In this document: piece by piece, positions 1 to 8,551 of the stretch
Layout: the number at the start of each line of letters is the position of its first letter
Position numbering within the stretch: position 1 is the first letter of the stretch
Assembly (NCBI GenBank): GCA_038731605.1
Contig: JAVYQP010000007.1
Location: 1 to 63,817, forward strand
DNA length: 63,817 nucleotides
Direction: 5' to 3'
Source: WYZ-LMO2 sp038731605
Lineage (GTDB): Archaea; Halobacteriota; Archaeoglobi; Archaeoglobales; Archaeoglobaceae
Translations under genes and position numbers: made by a program
Notes under the pieces: generated by a model
The model's database searches: none
Told to the model about the DNA's origin: nothing
What the model saw: the letters and a program-made list of their open reading frames with translations, nothing else

Positions 1-70
1 CATCCCTTCCAACTGTTCTCTGCGTCCCCTCCTTAAGGATGAGCACAGGCGTTCCCTGAAGCACCGCCAT
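1..70 (-). CDS. Thermosome subunit, N-terminal fragment (cut by window start)
   Basis: ATP-dependent group II chaperonin subunit that folds proteins in the cytoplasm. Only the first 23 codons lie in the window. They read MAVLQGTPVLILKEG and then TQRTVGRD, the conserved start of archaeal thermosomes. The ATG at 70-68 follows a strong ribosome binding site (GGAGGTGG on the minus strand, about 73-83) and a TATA-like TTATATAG at 109-116. The gene is divergent from rfcL. The remainder may be the gene at the other end of the window or a paralogue; see findings. Confidence 0.9.
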   Translation of the reverse strand, partial: MAVLQGTPVLILKEGTQRTVGRD

Positions 71-165
71 TCAACCACCTCCTTACAGAGATCGATGGAT
101 AGGTATTTCTATATAAGGTTTTCGGTTGGTTAAAAAATATATTTCCGAGCAGAGAGTTAAGAGTG
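71..165. promoter_or_regulatory. Divergent promoter region, thermosome / rfcL
   Basis: This 95-base intergenic region contains two TATA-like boxes. TTATATAG (minus strand, 109-116) points to the thermosome gene and leaves a short leader that carries its GGAGG ribosome binding site. AAATATAT (plus strand, 135-142) lies about 24-31 bases before the rfcL ATG, which suggests a nearly leaderless rfcL transcript. I saw no clear heat-shock operator. The boxes are assigned by eye and spacing only. Confidence 0.5.
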
Positions 166-1599
166 ATGCTTTGGACTGAGAAGTATCGACCAGAAACCAT
201 CAACGACGTCGTTGCAGACAAAGATACCATAGCCAAGATACTGGATTGGGCAAAGAAGTGGTTGGAAAGTAGCTACAAACCTTTGCTCCTCGCAGGTCCA
301 CCGGGAACCGGAAAAACGTCCATCGCCTTAGCCCTTGCAAAAACGATGAAGTGGGAATTCATCGAGCTGAACGCAAGTGATCAAAGAAATCTGCAAGTGA
401 TCGAAAAGATCGTGGGAGCGGGAGCTTTCAACGAGACTATAAGCAATGAGGGAGAGTTTTTATCGTCAAGAAGCGGGAAGCTCAAGCTCATAATTCTCGA
501 CGAAGTCGACAACATCCACAAAAAGGAGGATTTTGGCGGGGAAAGTGCGTTGATAAGGATTATAAAGAAGAAACCAAGACAACCAATGATATTGATCGCA
601 AACGACCCCTACAGGCTATCCCCCGAGTTGAGGAGACTCTGCGAGTTTATAGAGTTCAGGAGATTGACGAAGACGCAGATCGTGAAAGTGCTCCAGAAAA
701 TCTGTGTAAAGGAAGGGATCGAATGTGAAAAAAGTGTTCTCGAATCGATCGCTGAAAACGCTGGCGGGGACTTAAGGGCTGCGATAAACGATCTTCAGGC
801 AATCGCAGAGGGGAAGAAAAAGATCACCGCCGAGGATCTTGTGGTGGGGAAGAGAACGCAAGAAATCGACATTTTCAAGCTCTTGCAGAAGATCTTCAAA
901 ACAAACTACTCTGTTTATGCGGATGCGATGTTGCTCGACGAGTCGCCGGAAGATCTAATCCAGTGGGTAGAGGAGAACCTACCGCTCGAGTATGAGGGGA
1001 AAGATCTGTTTAGGGGCTATCTTGCACTCTCAAGAGCGGACATTTTCATCGCACGAGTAAAAAGGCGCCAGAGCTATCGCATGTGGAAATACGCTACCTA
1101 TCTGATGACCAACGGTGTCCAGCAGATGAGAGAGGGGAAAAAATCTGGCTTTACGAGATACAAACGTCCAGAGATCTGGCAATTCTTATTCCAAACAAGG
1201 CAAAAGAGGGAAGTAAGAGATAGGATTCTAAAGAAGATTTCGGTCAACTCCCATCTGTCCACGGGAAAGGCAAAAGCGGAAATGCTCCCCTTCATCGCTT
1301 TGCTACTAAACAACCTTGAGATAGAAAAAAGTGCTAAGATCTCAGCGTTCTACGAGTTCAGCAAAGAAGACCTCGAGTTCCTCGTTGGTAAGCGAGCGGA
1401 CGAGATACTTGAGTTCATAGAGAAAAACAAGTTGCACAAAATCGACGAAACTTGGATAGGCGTGGAAGAGGAGCGAAGTGCAGAAACCGCTGAGCTTGAG
1501 GAGTTTGAAACCGAAACAAGACAAGAAGAGGAGCAAAGAGTGGAGGAGAAAAAAGATAGGAAGGCAAAAAGTTTAACTCTCGACGACTTCTTCTCGTAG
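166..1599 (+). CDS. rfcL: Replication factor C large subunit (clamp loader)
   Basis: AAA+ subunit of the RFC clamp loader, which places the PCNA ring on primed DNA. From the ATG at 166 the protein has 477 residues. A GTG directly before it (163) is an equivalent alternative start. Visible are the RFC box (LWTEKYRP near the start), Walker A GPPGTGKT at about 44-51, Walker B DEVD at about 112-115, and a long C-terminal domain with an acidic, Glu-rich linker. It ends in LTLDDFF, a PCNA-interacting motif that fits the clamp-loader role. It heads a tightly packed plus-strand run of five genes. Length and motifs match the archaeal large subunit, not the small one. Confidence 0.96.
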   Translation: MLWTEKYRPETINDVVADKDTIAKILDWAKKWLESSYKPLLLAGPPGTGKTSIALALAKTMKWEFIELNASDQRNLQVIEKIVGAGAFNETISNEGEFLSSRSGKLKLIILDEVDNIHKKEDFGGESALIRIIKKKPRQPMILIANDPYRLSPELRRLCEFIEFRRLTKTQIVKVLQKICVKEGIECEKSVLESIAENAGGDLRAAINDLQAIAEGKKKITAEDLVVGKRTQEIDIFKLLQKIFKTNYSVYADAMLLDESPEDLIQWVEENLPLEYEGKDLFRGYLALSRADIFIARVKRRQSYRMWKYATYLMTNGVQQMREGKKSGFTRYKRPEIWQFLFQTRQKREVRDRILKKISVNSHLSTGKAKAEMLPFIALLLNNLEIEKSAKISAFYEFSKEDLEFLVGKRADEILEFIEKNKLHKIDETWIGVEEERSAETAELEEFETETRQEEEQRVEEKKDRKAKSLTLDDFFS

Positions 1600-1601
1600 T
1601 C

Positions 1602-1850
1602 ATGAGCTTCGAGCTTGACGAAGAGTTGCTAAACGAGACAGTTGGGGAAAAATTGGTTGAAGAGATTGCGAGGAAGGTCGGCAGAAGTATTCAGGACGTT
1701 TTTTCGATGATCAGCGAGAGACAGGAGAGAATGGGCAATTTGCTGAGCTTCGAAGTCGTGGCTCTGATCGTTGCAAAGGAAGTAGGTATAAACATCTCGG
1801 AGTTCATTCCGGAAGTGGAGAAGAGAGTTTTCAATGAAACTCCTCAATGA
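1602..1850 (+). CDS. Small helical archaeal protein, RPA/DUF2240-like module
   Basis: An 82-residue protein, two bases after rfcL and overlapping the next gene by 17 bases, so almost certainly co-transcribed with both. It is rich in charged residues and predicted helical. The central part (ISERQERMGNLLSFEVVALIV, then AKEVGI) resembles a short helical module found at the N-terminus of some archaeal replication protein A subunits and in DUF2240 proteins. That is a resemblance from memory, not a computed match. The position next to rfcL makes a DNA-replication role plausible. No catalytic motif is visible. Confidence 0.7.
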   Translation: MSFELDEELLNETVGEKLVEEIARKVGRSIQDVFSMISERQERMGNLLSFEVVALIVAKEVGINISEFIPEVEKRVFNETPQ

Positions 1851-2442
1851 CGCTGTCTCCATAGGGAAAAAGGTGATAATAGCGGATTTGCACTTTGGTC
1901 TCGTTCCATTTTACGATAAGGAGCTACTGGATAAAGTTTTAATGCTCGCAGAGAAGTTTCAGACTCTGATCATCGCAGGCGACGTGAGACATCTCGGGAA
2001 GAAGAGCCCGGTGAAGGACTTCCTCGACAGGATCTCTGGTATAGCAGAACTGCTCGTTGTTAAGGGCAACCACGACATCGGAATCAACGGTTTCAAAGCC
2101 TTAAAGATCGGAAAATTTTCGATATTTCATGGACATGCAATCCCCGGGGAGGAGTTTATGGGCTCAAAGGCTTTTATTCTTGCGCACGCACACCCATCGG
2201 TTTTCATCCCCTCCGAAGTCGGTGGAGTAAAGGAGAGAGCCTTTCTCAGTGGTGAAGTAGAGATGGCGGGTGAGAAAAAGAGAGTTCTCGTGCTTCCTGC
2301 GTTCAACGAGCTTTGTTCGTCAACCGCAGTCAACCTCGAGAGACCAGCGGGTTTTATGTTCAGAAAGTTCGATTACCAAAACTGGGAAGCAATCCTGCCA
2401 GATGGAACCGTTCTAAGTCTTAGGGCTATTTCAAAAAAATGA
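1834..2442 (+). CDS. Metallophosphoesterase, SbcD-related archaeal type
   Basis: Calcineurin-like metallophosphoesterase of 202 residues. The metal-binding motifs appear in order: DLH at 18-20, GD at 49-50, GNHD at 78-81, GH near 100 and HAH at 118-120. This spacing fits the archaeal SbcD-related small phosphoesterases, which lack the long nuclease C-terminus of Mre11/SbcD. The substrate is unknown, with a nucleic acid or nucleotide phosphodiester the likeliest guess. The gene overlaps the upstream small gene by 17 bases and its stop overlaps the start of the acyl-CoA synthetase (ATGA), so translation is probably coupled. Confidence 0.85.
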   Translation: MKLLNDAVSIGKKVIIADLHFGLVPFYDKELLDKVLMLAEKFQTLIIAGDVRHLGKKSPVKDFLDRISGIAELLVVKGNHDIGINGFKALKIGKFSIFHGHAIPGEEFMGSKAFILAHAHPSVFIPSEVGGVKERAFLSGEVEMAGEKKRVLVLPAFNELCSSTAVNLERPAGFMFRKFDYQNWEAILPDGTVLSLRAISKK

Positions 2443-4478
2443 AATATCCATCGACAACTTATTCCATGCTCCTCCTCGAACAGGAAGCCAAGGAGCTCTT
2501 GGAGAGCTATGGAATAAAGACAGCGAAGGGAATCATCTGCGAGAGCGAAGAAGAAGCAATTAGCGCAGCGAAAGCCATCGGCTTCCCAGTTGCGATGAAA
2601 GTCCATGGAATCCTGCACAAGAGCGATGTCGGCGGGGTAATTCTGAACGTAAAGAGCGAAGAAGAAGTGAGAAGCGCTTTCAGGAAGCTTATCAAGATCG
2701 AGGGAGCGAAAGGGGTGAACGTTCAGCCAATGCTCCAAGGGATCGAGCTAATCGTCGGCTCAGCGGAGAACGAGCAGTTCGGAAGCTACGTTCTCTTCGG
2801 TCTGGGCGGAGTCTTCGTTGAAGTCCTTAGGGATGTTTCCTTTAGGCTAATTCCGATAACTCGAAGCGATGCTGAAGATATGATAAGGGAGATCAGGGGT
2901 TACAAGATCTTGGAAGGCTACCGTGGGGTTAAGGTGAACGTTCCTTCGATCATCGATCTCCTTCTGAAGGTGAGCGAGATCGTCGAAAAAGAGAACGTGG
3001 TCGAGATGGATCTGAACCCAGTTTTCGCGAACGAAAATGGTTGCTTCGTCGCAGATGCGAGGATTCTCAAGGGGAAAAGGAAGAGATTCTCGACCGTTGC
3101 AAGGGACATAGGCTTCTTCTTCAACCCGAAAAGCGTCGCTGTCGTTGGTGCGTCGAGGAGTATTGGTAAGCCTGGAAATACGATACTGTGGAATTTGAAG
3201 AGATTTGGATTCTCGGGAAAGATTTATGCGGTGAATCCAAACGCAGATGAGATCCACGGCATCAAATGCTACCCGTCGGTCAAGCAAATTCCCGATGAAG
3301 TAGACGTTGCGATAATCGCAGTTCCAGCGAGAATCGTTCCAGAAGTTATGGAGGATTGCGCAGAAAAAGGAGTCAAAGGCGTCGTGATCGTTAGCTCTGG
3401 GTTTAGCGAAGAGGGAGAAGTGGGTGCGGAGATCGAGAAAAAAGTCGTTGAAATTGCAAAGAAGCACAACATCCTGATATTCGGACCAAACACGACCGGG
3501 GTCATGAACACCGAAACAGGGTTCATCACGAGCTTTGCACCGCTTAGGAACATTAGAAAAGGAGACATCAGTATTGTAGCTCAAACTGGTCTCTTTCTTG
3601 GCATTCTGATGGAATCGATAGCGCAGAACAACCCGGGAATAGGTTTTGCCAACCTCGTGGGGATGGGGAACAAAATCGACGTTCAAGACCACGAGGTCCT
3701 TGAGTATCTTCTAAAGGACAAGAGAACAAAGGTTATCGGAATGTATATCGAGGGTTTCAGAAACGGCAGAGCATTCTTTGAAGTCGCAAGGAAGTCTGAT
3801 AAACCGATAATCGTTTTCAAAAGCGGTAGGAGCGAGTTCGGACAAAGAGCTGCGTTGAGTCACACCGCTTCGATTTCGACGAGCGATGAGATCTTCGATG
3901 CGATCTGCAAGCAGTTGAATCTGATAAGGGTCTTCAGCTTCGACGAATTAATTAACGTGGCAAAAGCGATTTCGATGCAACCTCTGCCGAAGGGAGACAG
4001 GGTTGGTGTAATTCATTACACCGGTTCAGGTTGCGTTCAATCCGCAGACGCAGTATACTTCGCCCAGCTGAAAATTGCGGAACTCAGCAAGGAAACGAGG
4101 GACAAAATAAGAGAGGTAACCCCTGAATGGCACGGCGTTAACAACCCGCTCGACATATGGCCGATGGTCGAATACCACGGGATGAAGAGTTACAACGTTG
4201 CAATAGAGGCTATGCTGAGCGACAAGAACGTCGATTCTCTGGTTGTAGCAGTATGGGCGAGCCCATTCATGAAGGGGTTCATTCCTGATTACGAAAAGCT
4301 CAGAAAGTATGGGAAGCCAATATACTTCGTCCTCGAGGGAGTAAGAGAAGAAATCTTCGCACTGAAAACTGAATACGAAGCTAACGGCTTCCCTGTTTAC
4401 CCGAACGCAATTGTTGCAATCGAAGTTCTTGGGAAGGTTACGAGGTTTACAAAGAACTATGCTCGAAGAAGATGCTGA
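2439..4478 (+). CDS. ADP-forming acyl-CoA synthetase, beta-alpha fusion
   Basis: Converts an acyl-CoA, ADP and phosphate to the acid, ATP and CoA, or the reverse, in the cytoplasm. In archaea this enzyme class conserves energy from acetate or other acid end products. The 679-residue chain has an ATP-grasp (beta) domain first (about 1-215, with HKSDVGG and candidate phosphohistidine H60), then a CoA-binding Rossmann domain (about 226-355, VVGAS and FGPNTTG) and the ligase domain with SHT (H475, candidate alpha phosphohistidine). Many fused relatives run alpha then beta, so this order is reversed. It starts in the stop codon of the phosphoesterase. The acyl substrate cannot be told from sequence. 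Confidence 0.88.
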   Translation: MKYPSTTYSMLLLEQEAKELLESYGIKTAKGIICESEEEAISAAKAIGFPVAMKVHGILHKSDVGGVILNVKSEEEVRSAFRKLIKIEGAKGVNVQPMLQGIELIVGSAENEQFGSYVLFGLGGVFVEVLRDVSFRLIPITRSDAEDMIREIRGYKILEGYRGVKVNVPSIIDLLLKVSEIVEKENVVEMDLNPVFANENGCFVADARILKGKRKRFSTVARDIGFFFNPKSVAVVGASRSIGKPGNTILWNLKRFGFSGKIYAVNPNADEIHGIKCYPSVKQIPDEVDVAIIAVPARIVPEVMEDCAEKGVKGVVIVSSGFSEEGEVGAEIEKKVVEIAKKHNILIFGPNTTGVMNTETGFITSFAPLRNIRKGDISIVAQTGLFLGILMESIAQNNPGIGFANLVGMGNKIDVQDHEVLEYLLKDKRTKVIGMYIEGFRNGRAFFEVARKSDKPIIVFKSGRSEFGQRAALSHTASISTSDEIFDAICKQLNLIRVFSFDELINVAKAISMQPLPKGDRVGVIHYTGSGCVQSADAVYFAQLKIAELSKETRDKIREVTPEWHGVNNPLDIWPMVEYHGMKSYNVAIEAMLSDKNVDSLVVAVWASPFMKGFIPDYEKLRKYGKPIYFVLEGVREEIFALKTEYEANGFPVYPNAIVAIEVLGKVTRFTKNYARRRC

Positions 4479-4887
4479 ATACGATCGATGGGTGAAGGTG
4501 GTCTTAGCTCTACCGATCGCTGTCATTGTTGTCCTCTTTTTACTCACTTCCCAGGAGGAGGCAATAGCTCTCCTTTTTCTAACCCTCTGCTCGATGATTG
4601 CAGTCTACTGGTTGATCTTGCCGAGGAAGTATAGAATTCTCGACGACAGCCTTGAGATCGTTTTGGGGATTACTTACCGAATCCCCTTCAGCGAAATCGA
4701 GGAAGTCAAGAAAGGCGATGGAAAGGAGCTCGTATTTTTTAAGGGGCTTAAATTTGCGACTTCGAGAAACGTTATCGTTGTGCGTAGGAAAAAAGGATTT
4801 AGCCTTACGATCTCGCCAAAGAATGCGGATTTGTTCTTGGAACAGCTGAGGGCTTCCATCAAAGGTTTCAAGGGCAAGGGTAGTTGA
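4459..4887 (+). CDS. Small membrane protein with PH-like domain
   Basis: 142 residues from the ATG at 4459, which lies 20 bases inside the upstream synthetase gene. An upstream ATG at 4411 would add 16 residues encoded entirely within that gene. Two close hydrophobic segments (about residues 12-31 and 35-52) form a hairpin. A soluble C-terminal part follows (YRILDDSLEIVLG, then IPFSEIEEV) that looks like the bacterial-type PH-like domain of small membrane proteins. No enzymatic motif is visible and the function is unknown. It is the last gene of the rfcL run. Confidence 0.7.
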   Translation: MLEEDAEYDRWVKVVLALPIAVIVVLFLLTSQEEAIALLFLTLCSMIAVYWLILPRKYRILDDSLEIVLGITYRIPFSEIEEVKKGDGKELVFFKGLKFATSRNVIVVRRKKGFSLTISPKNADLFLEQLRASIKGFKGKGS

Positions 4888-4929
4888 GATCCACAAAAAA
4901 TTTATTAAGTTTTTATCGGGATTAATTGT
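4888..4929 (+). promoter_or_regulatory. Promoter of the PLP enzyme gene
   Basis: An A/T-rich 42-base gap with AAATTTATTAAG at about 4900-4911, centred about 25 bases before the ATG at 4930. This is where a TATA box for a leaderless archaeal transcript is expected. Assigned by spacing only. Confidence 0.45.
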
Positions 4930-6426
4930 ATGAGGCGAGGTTTTCCCGAGAAGGGTTTGAGCAAGGATGAAATACTTCAGAAGCTGAGGGAATATGCGGT
5001 CGACGATTTGGATCCCTACAGCGGGAGACTCTTCACAATTGCCTTCGAGCCAGGAGTTGAGGAGCTGAGAGAGGTCGCATTCGAAGCTATGAAGATGTTT
5101 GCGTTCAAGAACATGCTCGACTTCACGGAGTTTCCAAGTGCGATTAGGATGGAGAAAGACATAGTGGACTACGCAGTCTCCCTCATGCATGGAGACGAGC
5201 AAACAGTTGGAACCTTCACCTTTGGAGGCACAGAGAGCGTTTTCTTAGCAGTAAAAGCTGCAAGGGATTCGTTTATACTCAACAAAGGCACTATTACCAT
5301 ACCAGAAATCGTAATGCCCGTTACGGGACATCCGTGTTACGACAAGGCTGCGGAATACTTGGGTTTGAGGGTGAAAAGAGTAAGGGTAGACGAGAAGTTC
5401 ACCGCAGACGTTGAAGCGATAAAGGAAGCGATAACCGAAAACACCGCAATGATCGTCGGCTCGACTCCCAACTGGCCATTTGGCACAGTGGACCCGATCA
5501 AAGATCTTGCAGAGATTGCTGTGGACAAAGGCATATGGCTCCACGTCGATGCTTGTGTCGGGGGATTTGTTTTGCCCTTCATGAAAAAGCTCGGCGACAA
5601 AATCCCAGATTTCGATTTCAGAATCGATGGCGTATCTTCGATTTCACTCGATCCACACAAATACGCATACACACCAATCGGCGCCTCGGTTGTCCTCTTC
5701 AGAAAGAAGTTCTACAAGATGTTCTCGCAGTTCTCAAATCTCAGATGGCCCGGGTATCCGATCGTGAATCCTGCGGTTCTTTCGTCACGTTCAGAGGCGC
5801 TTTTGGCGTCGGCTTGGGCTACGCTTCACTTCCTCGGTCAGGAGGGATACCTCAATCTTGCCAAGAAGATAATATCTGCAAGGGAGAAAATAGTCAAGGG
5901 CTTCAAGGATCTCGGCTACACGCTCATGGGCGAGCCAACGGTTATTGCAGCGTTTACGACCGATTTGAATATTTTCAAGGTTTCCGACGAGATGGCAAAG
6001 CGAGGTTGGGTTTTCCTGCCACAAAAGGGCATCGAAGCGATGGGAATACCGCCGAGTTTACACTTAACGATAACACCGATACACGAAAGGTTAGCGGATC
6101 ACATGATCTCCGATCTGAGGGACTGCACGGAGATTGTGAAAAAGATACCGCCAAGCGAGGCTGAAAGTTTGCTTGAGATCTTCGGCGTCGCCTTAGGGCT
6201 TCTGTCTCCGGGAGAGATGGACATCGCAACCCTTTCGAAGATCTTCAAAGAAGCGGAGAAACTGCTGGAAGCCCAGGGAGAAAAGATAATCCAAGCTCTC
6301 GGACTCGAAAAAGGATTTCCAAAAGAGATGGGCTCAATATTCCAGCTTTTGGCTTCAATCCCACCAGAGATGGCAGAACTGCTTGCGAACTACGTCGTCA
6401 TCGAGATGTTCCATCGAGGCGTTTGA
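4930..6426 (+). CDS. PLP-dependent group II decarboxylase / sphingosine-phosphate-lyase-like enzyme
   Basis: A 498-residue fold-type I PLP enzyme. Visible are HPCYDKA (H134, expected to stack on the cofactor), HVDAC (H205, D207) and SLDPHKYAYTP with the Schiff-base lysine K244. HVDACVGGF and the DPHKY context look more like sphingosine-1-phosphate lyases than like the shorter archaeal MfnA tyrosine/aspartate decarboxylase (about 380 residues). The extra C-terminal 100 residues after about 400 have no motif I recognise. It is monocistronic, with its own TATA-like element. The reaction could be decarboxylation of an amino acid or a retro-aldol cleavage; the substrate is unknown. Confidence 0.8.
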   Translation: MRRGFPEKGLSKDEILQKLREYAVDDLDPYSGRLFTIAFEPGVEELREVAFEAMKMFAFKNMLDFTEFPSAIRMEKDIVDYAVSLMHGDEQTVGTFTFGGTESVFLAVKAARDSFILNKGTITIPEIVMPVTGHPCYDKAAEYLGLRVKRVRVDEKFTADVEAIKEAITENTAMIVGSTPNWPFGTVDPIKDLAEIAVDKGIWLHVDACVGGFVLPFMKKLGDKIPDFDFRIDGVSSISLDPHKYAYTPIGASVVLFRKKFYKMFSQFSNLRWPGYPIVNPAVLSSRSEALLASAWATLHFLGQEGYLNLAKKIISAREKIVKGFKDLGYTLMGEPTVIAAFTTDLNIFKVSDEMAKRGWVFLPQKGIEAMGIPPSLHLTITPIHERLADHMISDLRDCTEIVKKIPPSEAESLLEIFGVALGLLSPGEMDIATLSKIFKEAEKLLEAQGEKIIQALGLEKGFPKEMGSIFQLLASIPPEMAELLANYVVIEMFHRGV

Positions 6427-6465
6427 TTGAAAAAATTTAATAACCTCATCGCTCCTCATTTTTTA

Positions 6466-6538
6466 GCCGCCGTGGCTCAGCTGGCAGAGCGGGTGACTCG
6501 TAATCACCAGGTCGCGGGTTCAAACCCCGCCGGCGGCT
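6466..6538 (+). tRNA. tRNA-Thr(CGU)
   Basis: The 73-base sequence folds as a standard cloverleaf: 7-bp acceptor GCCGCCG/CGGCGGC, D arm with GCTC/GAGC, anticodon stem GGTGA/TCACC around the loop CTCGTAA (anticodon CGT), T arm GCGGG/CCCGC with TTCAAAC, and discriminator T. CCA is not encoded and no intron is present. It decodes ACG. An A/T-rich element (AAAAATTTAATAA, about 6430-6442) lies at TATA distance upstream. It differs by only one base from the other tRNA-Thr in the window. Confidence 0.97.
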
Positions 6539-6653
6539 TGGGTTTTGTAAACCAAAACTTTTCCTGTCATGGTAACCGAACGTTGGACAGAGCGATTCTT
6601 TCGCTCGTTCTCGCTCCCATTTGGGCGAAGGTAACCGCTACCCTCATCGAAAA
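6539..6653 (+). other. Intergenic segment with hairpin potential (tRNA trailer / aTrm56 leader)
   Basis: These 115 bases between tRNA-Thr and aTrm56 hold a small palindrome (GTTTTG-taaac-CAAAAC), a hairpin GAGCGA/TCGCTC, a second bulged hairpin around CCCATTTGGG, and two copies of GGTAACCG about 60 bases apart. No C or D box is present on either strand. It could be tRNA trailer plus mRNA leader, or a small structured RNA. I cannot decide from sequence alone. Confidence 0.3.
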
Positions 6654-7223
6654 ATGAAAGAATTAACTTCAAAACCCTTGACGTCCATCGATTATGTGAA
6701 CGTTTACGTGCTACGTCTTGGACATAGAATGGGGAGGGACCAACGAATCTCCACCCACGTAGCGCTCGTTGCAAGGGCTTTTGGAGCTAAGGGAATTTAT
6801 TTCGACAAATACGACAAAAAACTGTTCGAGAGCGTTAAAAAAGTCGTCGAGACTTGGGGAGGAGACTTTTTCATCGAAACCGTAAACTGGAGAAAATTTC
6901 TACAGGAGTTCGATGGTTTAAGAGTTCACCTTACGATGTATGGAGTCCCACTCCCCGAGAAGATCGAGGAAGTGAAGAAGGCTGAGAACGTTCTCGTCGT
7001 CGTTGGTGCGGAGAAAGTTCCGAAGGAAGTTTACGAGATCTGCGACCTCAACGTGTCGATAGGGCTTCAACCTCACAGCGAGGTCTCCGCTTTGGCTGTT
7101 TTTCTCGACCGAGTTCTCGACGGTGCAGTTTTTAGCCTCGAGTTCAGGAATGCGAAGCTGAAGATAGTTCCCTGTGAGAGGGGTAAAAAGGTTTTAAGTT
7201 TGAAGGCAAACGAAGATCAATGA
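6654..7223 (+). CDS. trm56: tRNA (cytidine(56)-2'-O)-methyltransferase
   Basis: Archaeal Trm56, a SPOUT-class enzyme that methylates the ribose of C56 in the T loop of tRNAs. The key start motif VYVLRLGHR...RD.R..THVAL is present, and the family-typical ARAFGA follows. From the ATG at 6654 it has 189 residues. Family members usually begin just before VYVLRLGHR, so the GTG at 6696 may be the true start; neither has a strong ribosome binding site. The gene follows a tRNA gene, and its stop overlaps the purB start (ATGA). Confidence 0.9.
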   Translation: MKELTSKPLTSIDYVNVYVLRLGHRMGRDQRISTHVALVARAFGAKGIYFDKYDKKLFESVKKVVETWGGDFFIETVNWRKFLQEFDGLRVHLTMYGVPLPEKIEEVKKAENVLVVVGAEKVPKEVYEICDLNVSIGLQPHSEVSALAVFLDRVLDGAVFSLEFRNAKLKIVPCERGKKVLSLKANEDQ

Positions 7224-8551
7224 TACACCCAATCGAGTATAGATACGGGACAAAGGAGATGAAGAGGATCTGGAGCGAAGAGAGCAAGATAAAGAGAATG
7301 ATCCGAGTAGAGGTCGCTTTGCTGAAGGCTCTCGCAAAAAAGGGGTTCTTGAGTGAAGAGGAAGCAGAGAGAGTTCGCAGAAACGCCTTGAAGATCTCCG
7401 CAGAAAGGGTGAAAGAGATCGAAGCAGAGATCCGCCACGACATAATGGCTCTCGTGAAGGCGATCGATGAGGTTGCGGAGTGTAACTGGATCCACTTCGG
7501 CGCAACCTCGAACGATATAATCGACACCGCAACCGCAACTCAACTCAGGGACAGCGTTCTTATCCTCGAGGAGAAGATAAAGAAGCTCGGAAGATTACTT
7601 GCGCAGAGAGCTTTGGAGTTTCGCAACGTCGTTTGCTTGGGGAGAACTCACGGACAGGCTGCGCTTCCTACGACTTACGGTTTCAGATTCGCACTCTGGG
7701 CTTCGGAGATTGCTCGCCATTACATAAGGTTGCAACAGATGAAGGAAAGGCTCCTCGTTGGAAAGATGAGCGGAGCGGTCGGGACTCAAGCGGGGTTTGG
7801 AAAGGATGGCTTTGAAATAGAGAACGAAGTTATGAGGCTTCTAAACCTAAGACCCGCAATAATATCTTCGCAGGTAATTCCAAGAGACATCTACTGCGAG
7901 TATCTCGAGTTCTTGGCTAATCTCGCAACCACACTTGAAAAAATTGCGCTGAACTTTAGGATTTTACAAAGAGCGGAAGTTGGAGAACTGATGGAGAAGT
8001 TTGAAGCGAAGCAAGTCGGTAGCTCGACGATGCCACACAAAAGAAATCCCATAGACAGCGAGAACGTCTGTGGGCTTGCGAGGGTTATTCGAGGGCTCGT
8101 TGAGCCACAGCACCAATCTGCGATACTCTGGGAAGAGAGAGACCTCACGAACTCCTCCGCAGAGAGAATTACGCTTGTCGAGGCGACGATCCTTGCGGAT
8201 CACATCTTGACGAGAATGATAGGCATAGTCTCGAAGCTAACCATAGACGAGGAGAGCGTTCGAAGGAACTTAGAGATGCAAAAAGGGCTCAACATGAGCG
8301 AAGCGGTGATGCTTGCGCTTACGAAGAAGGGTGTGAACAGACAAACTGCGCACGAAATCCTTCGAAGGGTTTCGCTCAGGGCTTATGCGAACAAAACCTC
8401 GCTCTACGAAGAACTGTTGAAAGAAGAGAGCGTGATGAAATTCTTCACGAAAGAAGAGCTCTTCGAACTTCTCAAGCCCGAGAACTACCTTGGGACAGCG
8501 AAAGAGAGAGTAGACAAGGTCGTGGAGTGGGTTAATAGCGTTTTGAAATGA
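7220..8551 (+). CDS. purB: Adenylosuccinate lyase
   Basis: Catalyses two steps of purine synthesis: SAICAR to AICAR plus fumarate, and adenylosuccinate to AMP plus fumarate. The 443 residues match the family. The signature loop of the fumarase/aspartase superfamily, GSSTMPHKRNP, sits at about 267-277 with the catalytic serine. THGQAALPT (about 143-151) is the other conserved region. ATGA overlaps link it to trm56 upstream and to the HTH regulator downstream. purP, the archaeal enzyme that uses the AICAR product, lies elsewhere in this window (19.2-20.2 kb). Confidence 0.96.
   Translation: MIHPIEYRYGTKEMKRIWSEESKIKRMIRVEVALLKALAKKGFLSEEEAERVRRNALKISAERVKEIEAEIRHDIMALVKAIDEVAECNWIHFGATSNDIIDTATATQLRDSVLILEEKIKKLGRLLAQRALEFRNVVCLGRTHGQAALPTTYGFRFALWASEIARHYIRLQQMKERLLVGKMSGAVGTQAGFGKDGFEIENEVMRLLNLRPAIISSQVIPRDIYCEYLEFLANLATTLEKIALNFRILQRAEVGELMEKFEAKQVGSSTMPHKRNPIDSENVCGLARVIRGLVEPQHQSAILWEERDLTNSSAERITLVEATILADHILTRMIGIVSKLTIDEESVRRNLEMQKGLNMSEAVMLALTKKGVNRQTAHEILRRVSLRAYANKTSLYEELLKEESVMKFFTKEELFELLKPENYLGTAKERVDKVVEWVNSVLK

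Noticed and set aside
2847..3692. Minus-strand open frame of 281 codons
   Set aside because: It lies wholly inside the ADP-forming acyl-CoA synthetase, whose frame carries clear domain motifs. The antisense frame has no recognisable protein pattern.
5535..6164. Plus-strand frame of 209 codons in a second frame of the PLP-enzyme gene
   Set aside because: The main frame has the PLP lysine and histidine motifs and normal codon use. The alternative frame is Arg/Gly/Ser-rich without pattern.
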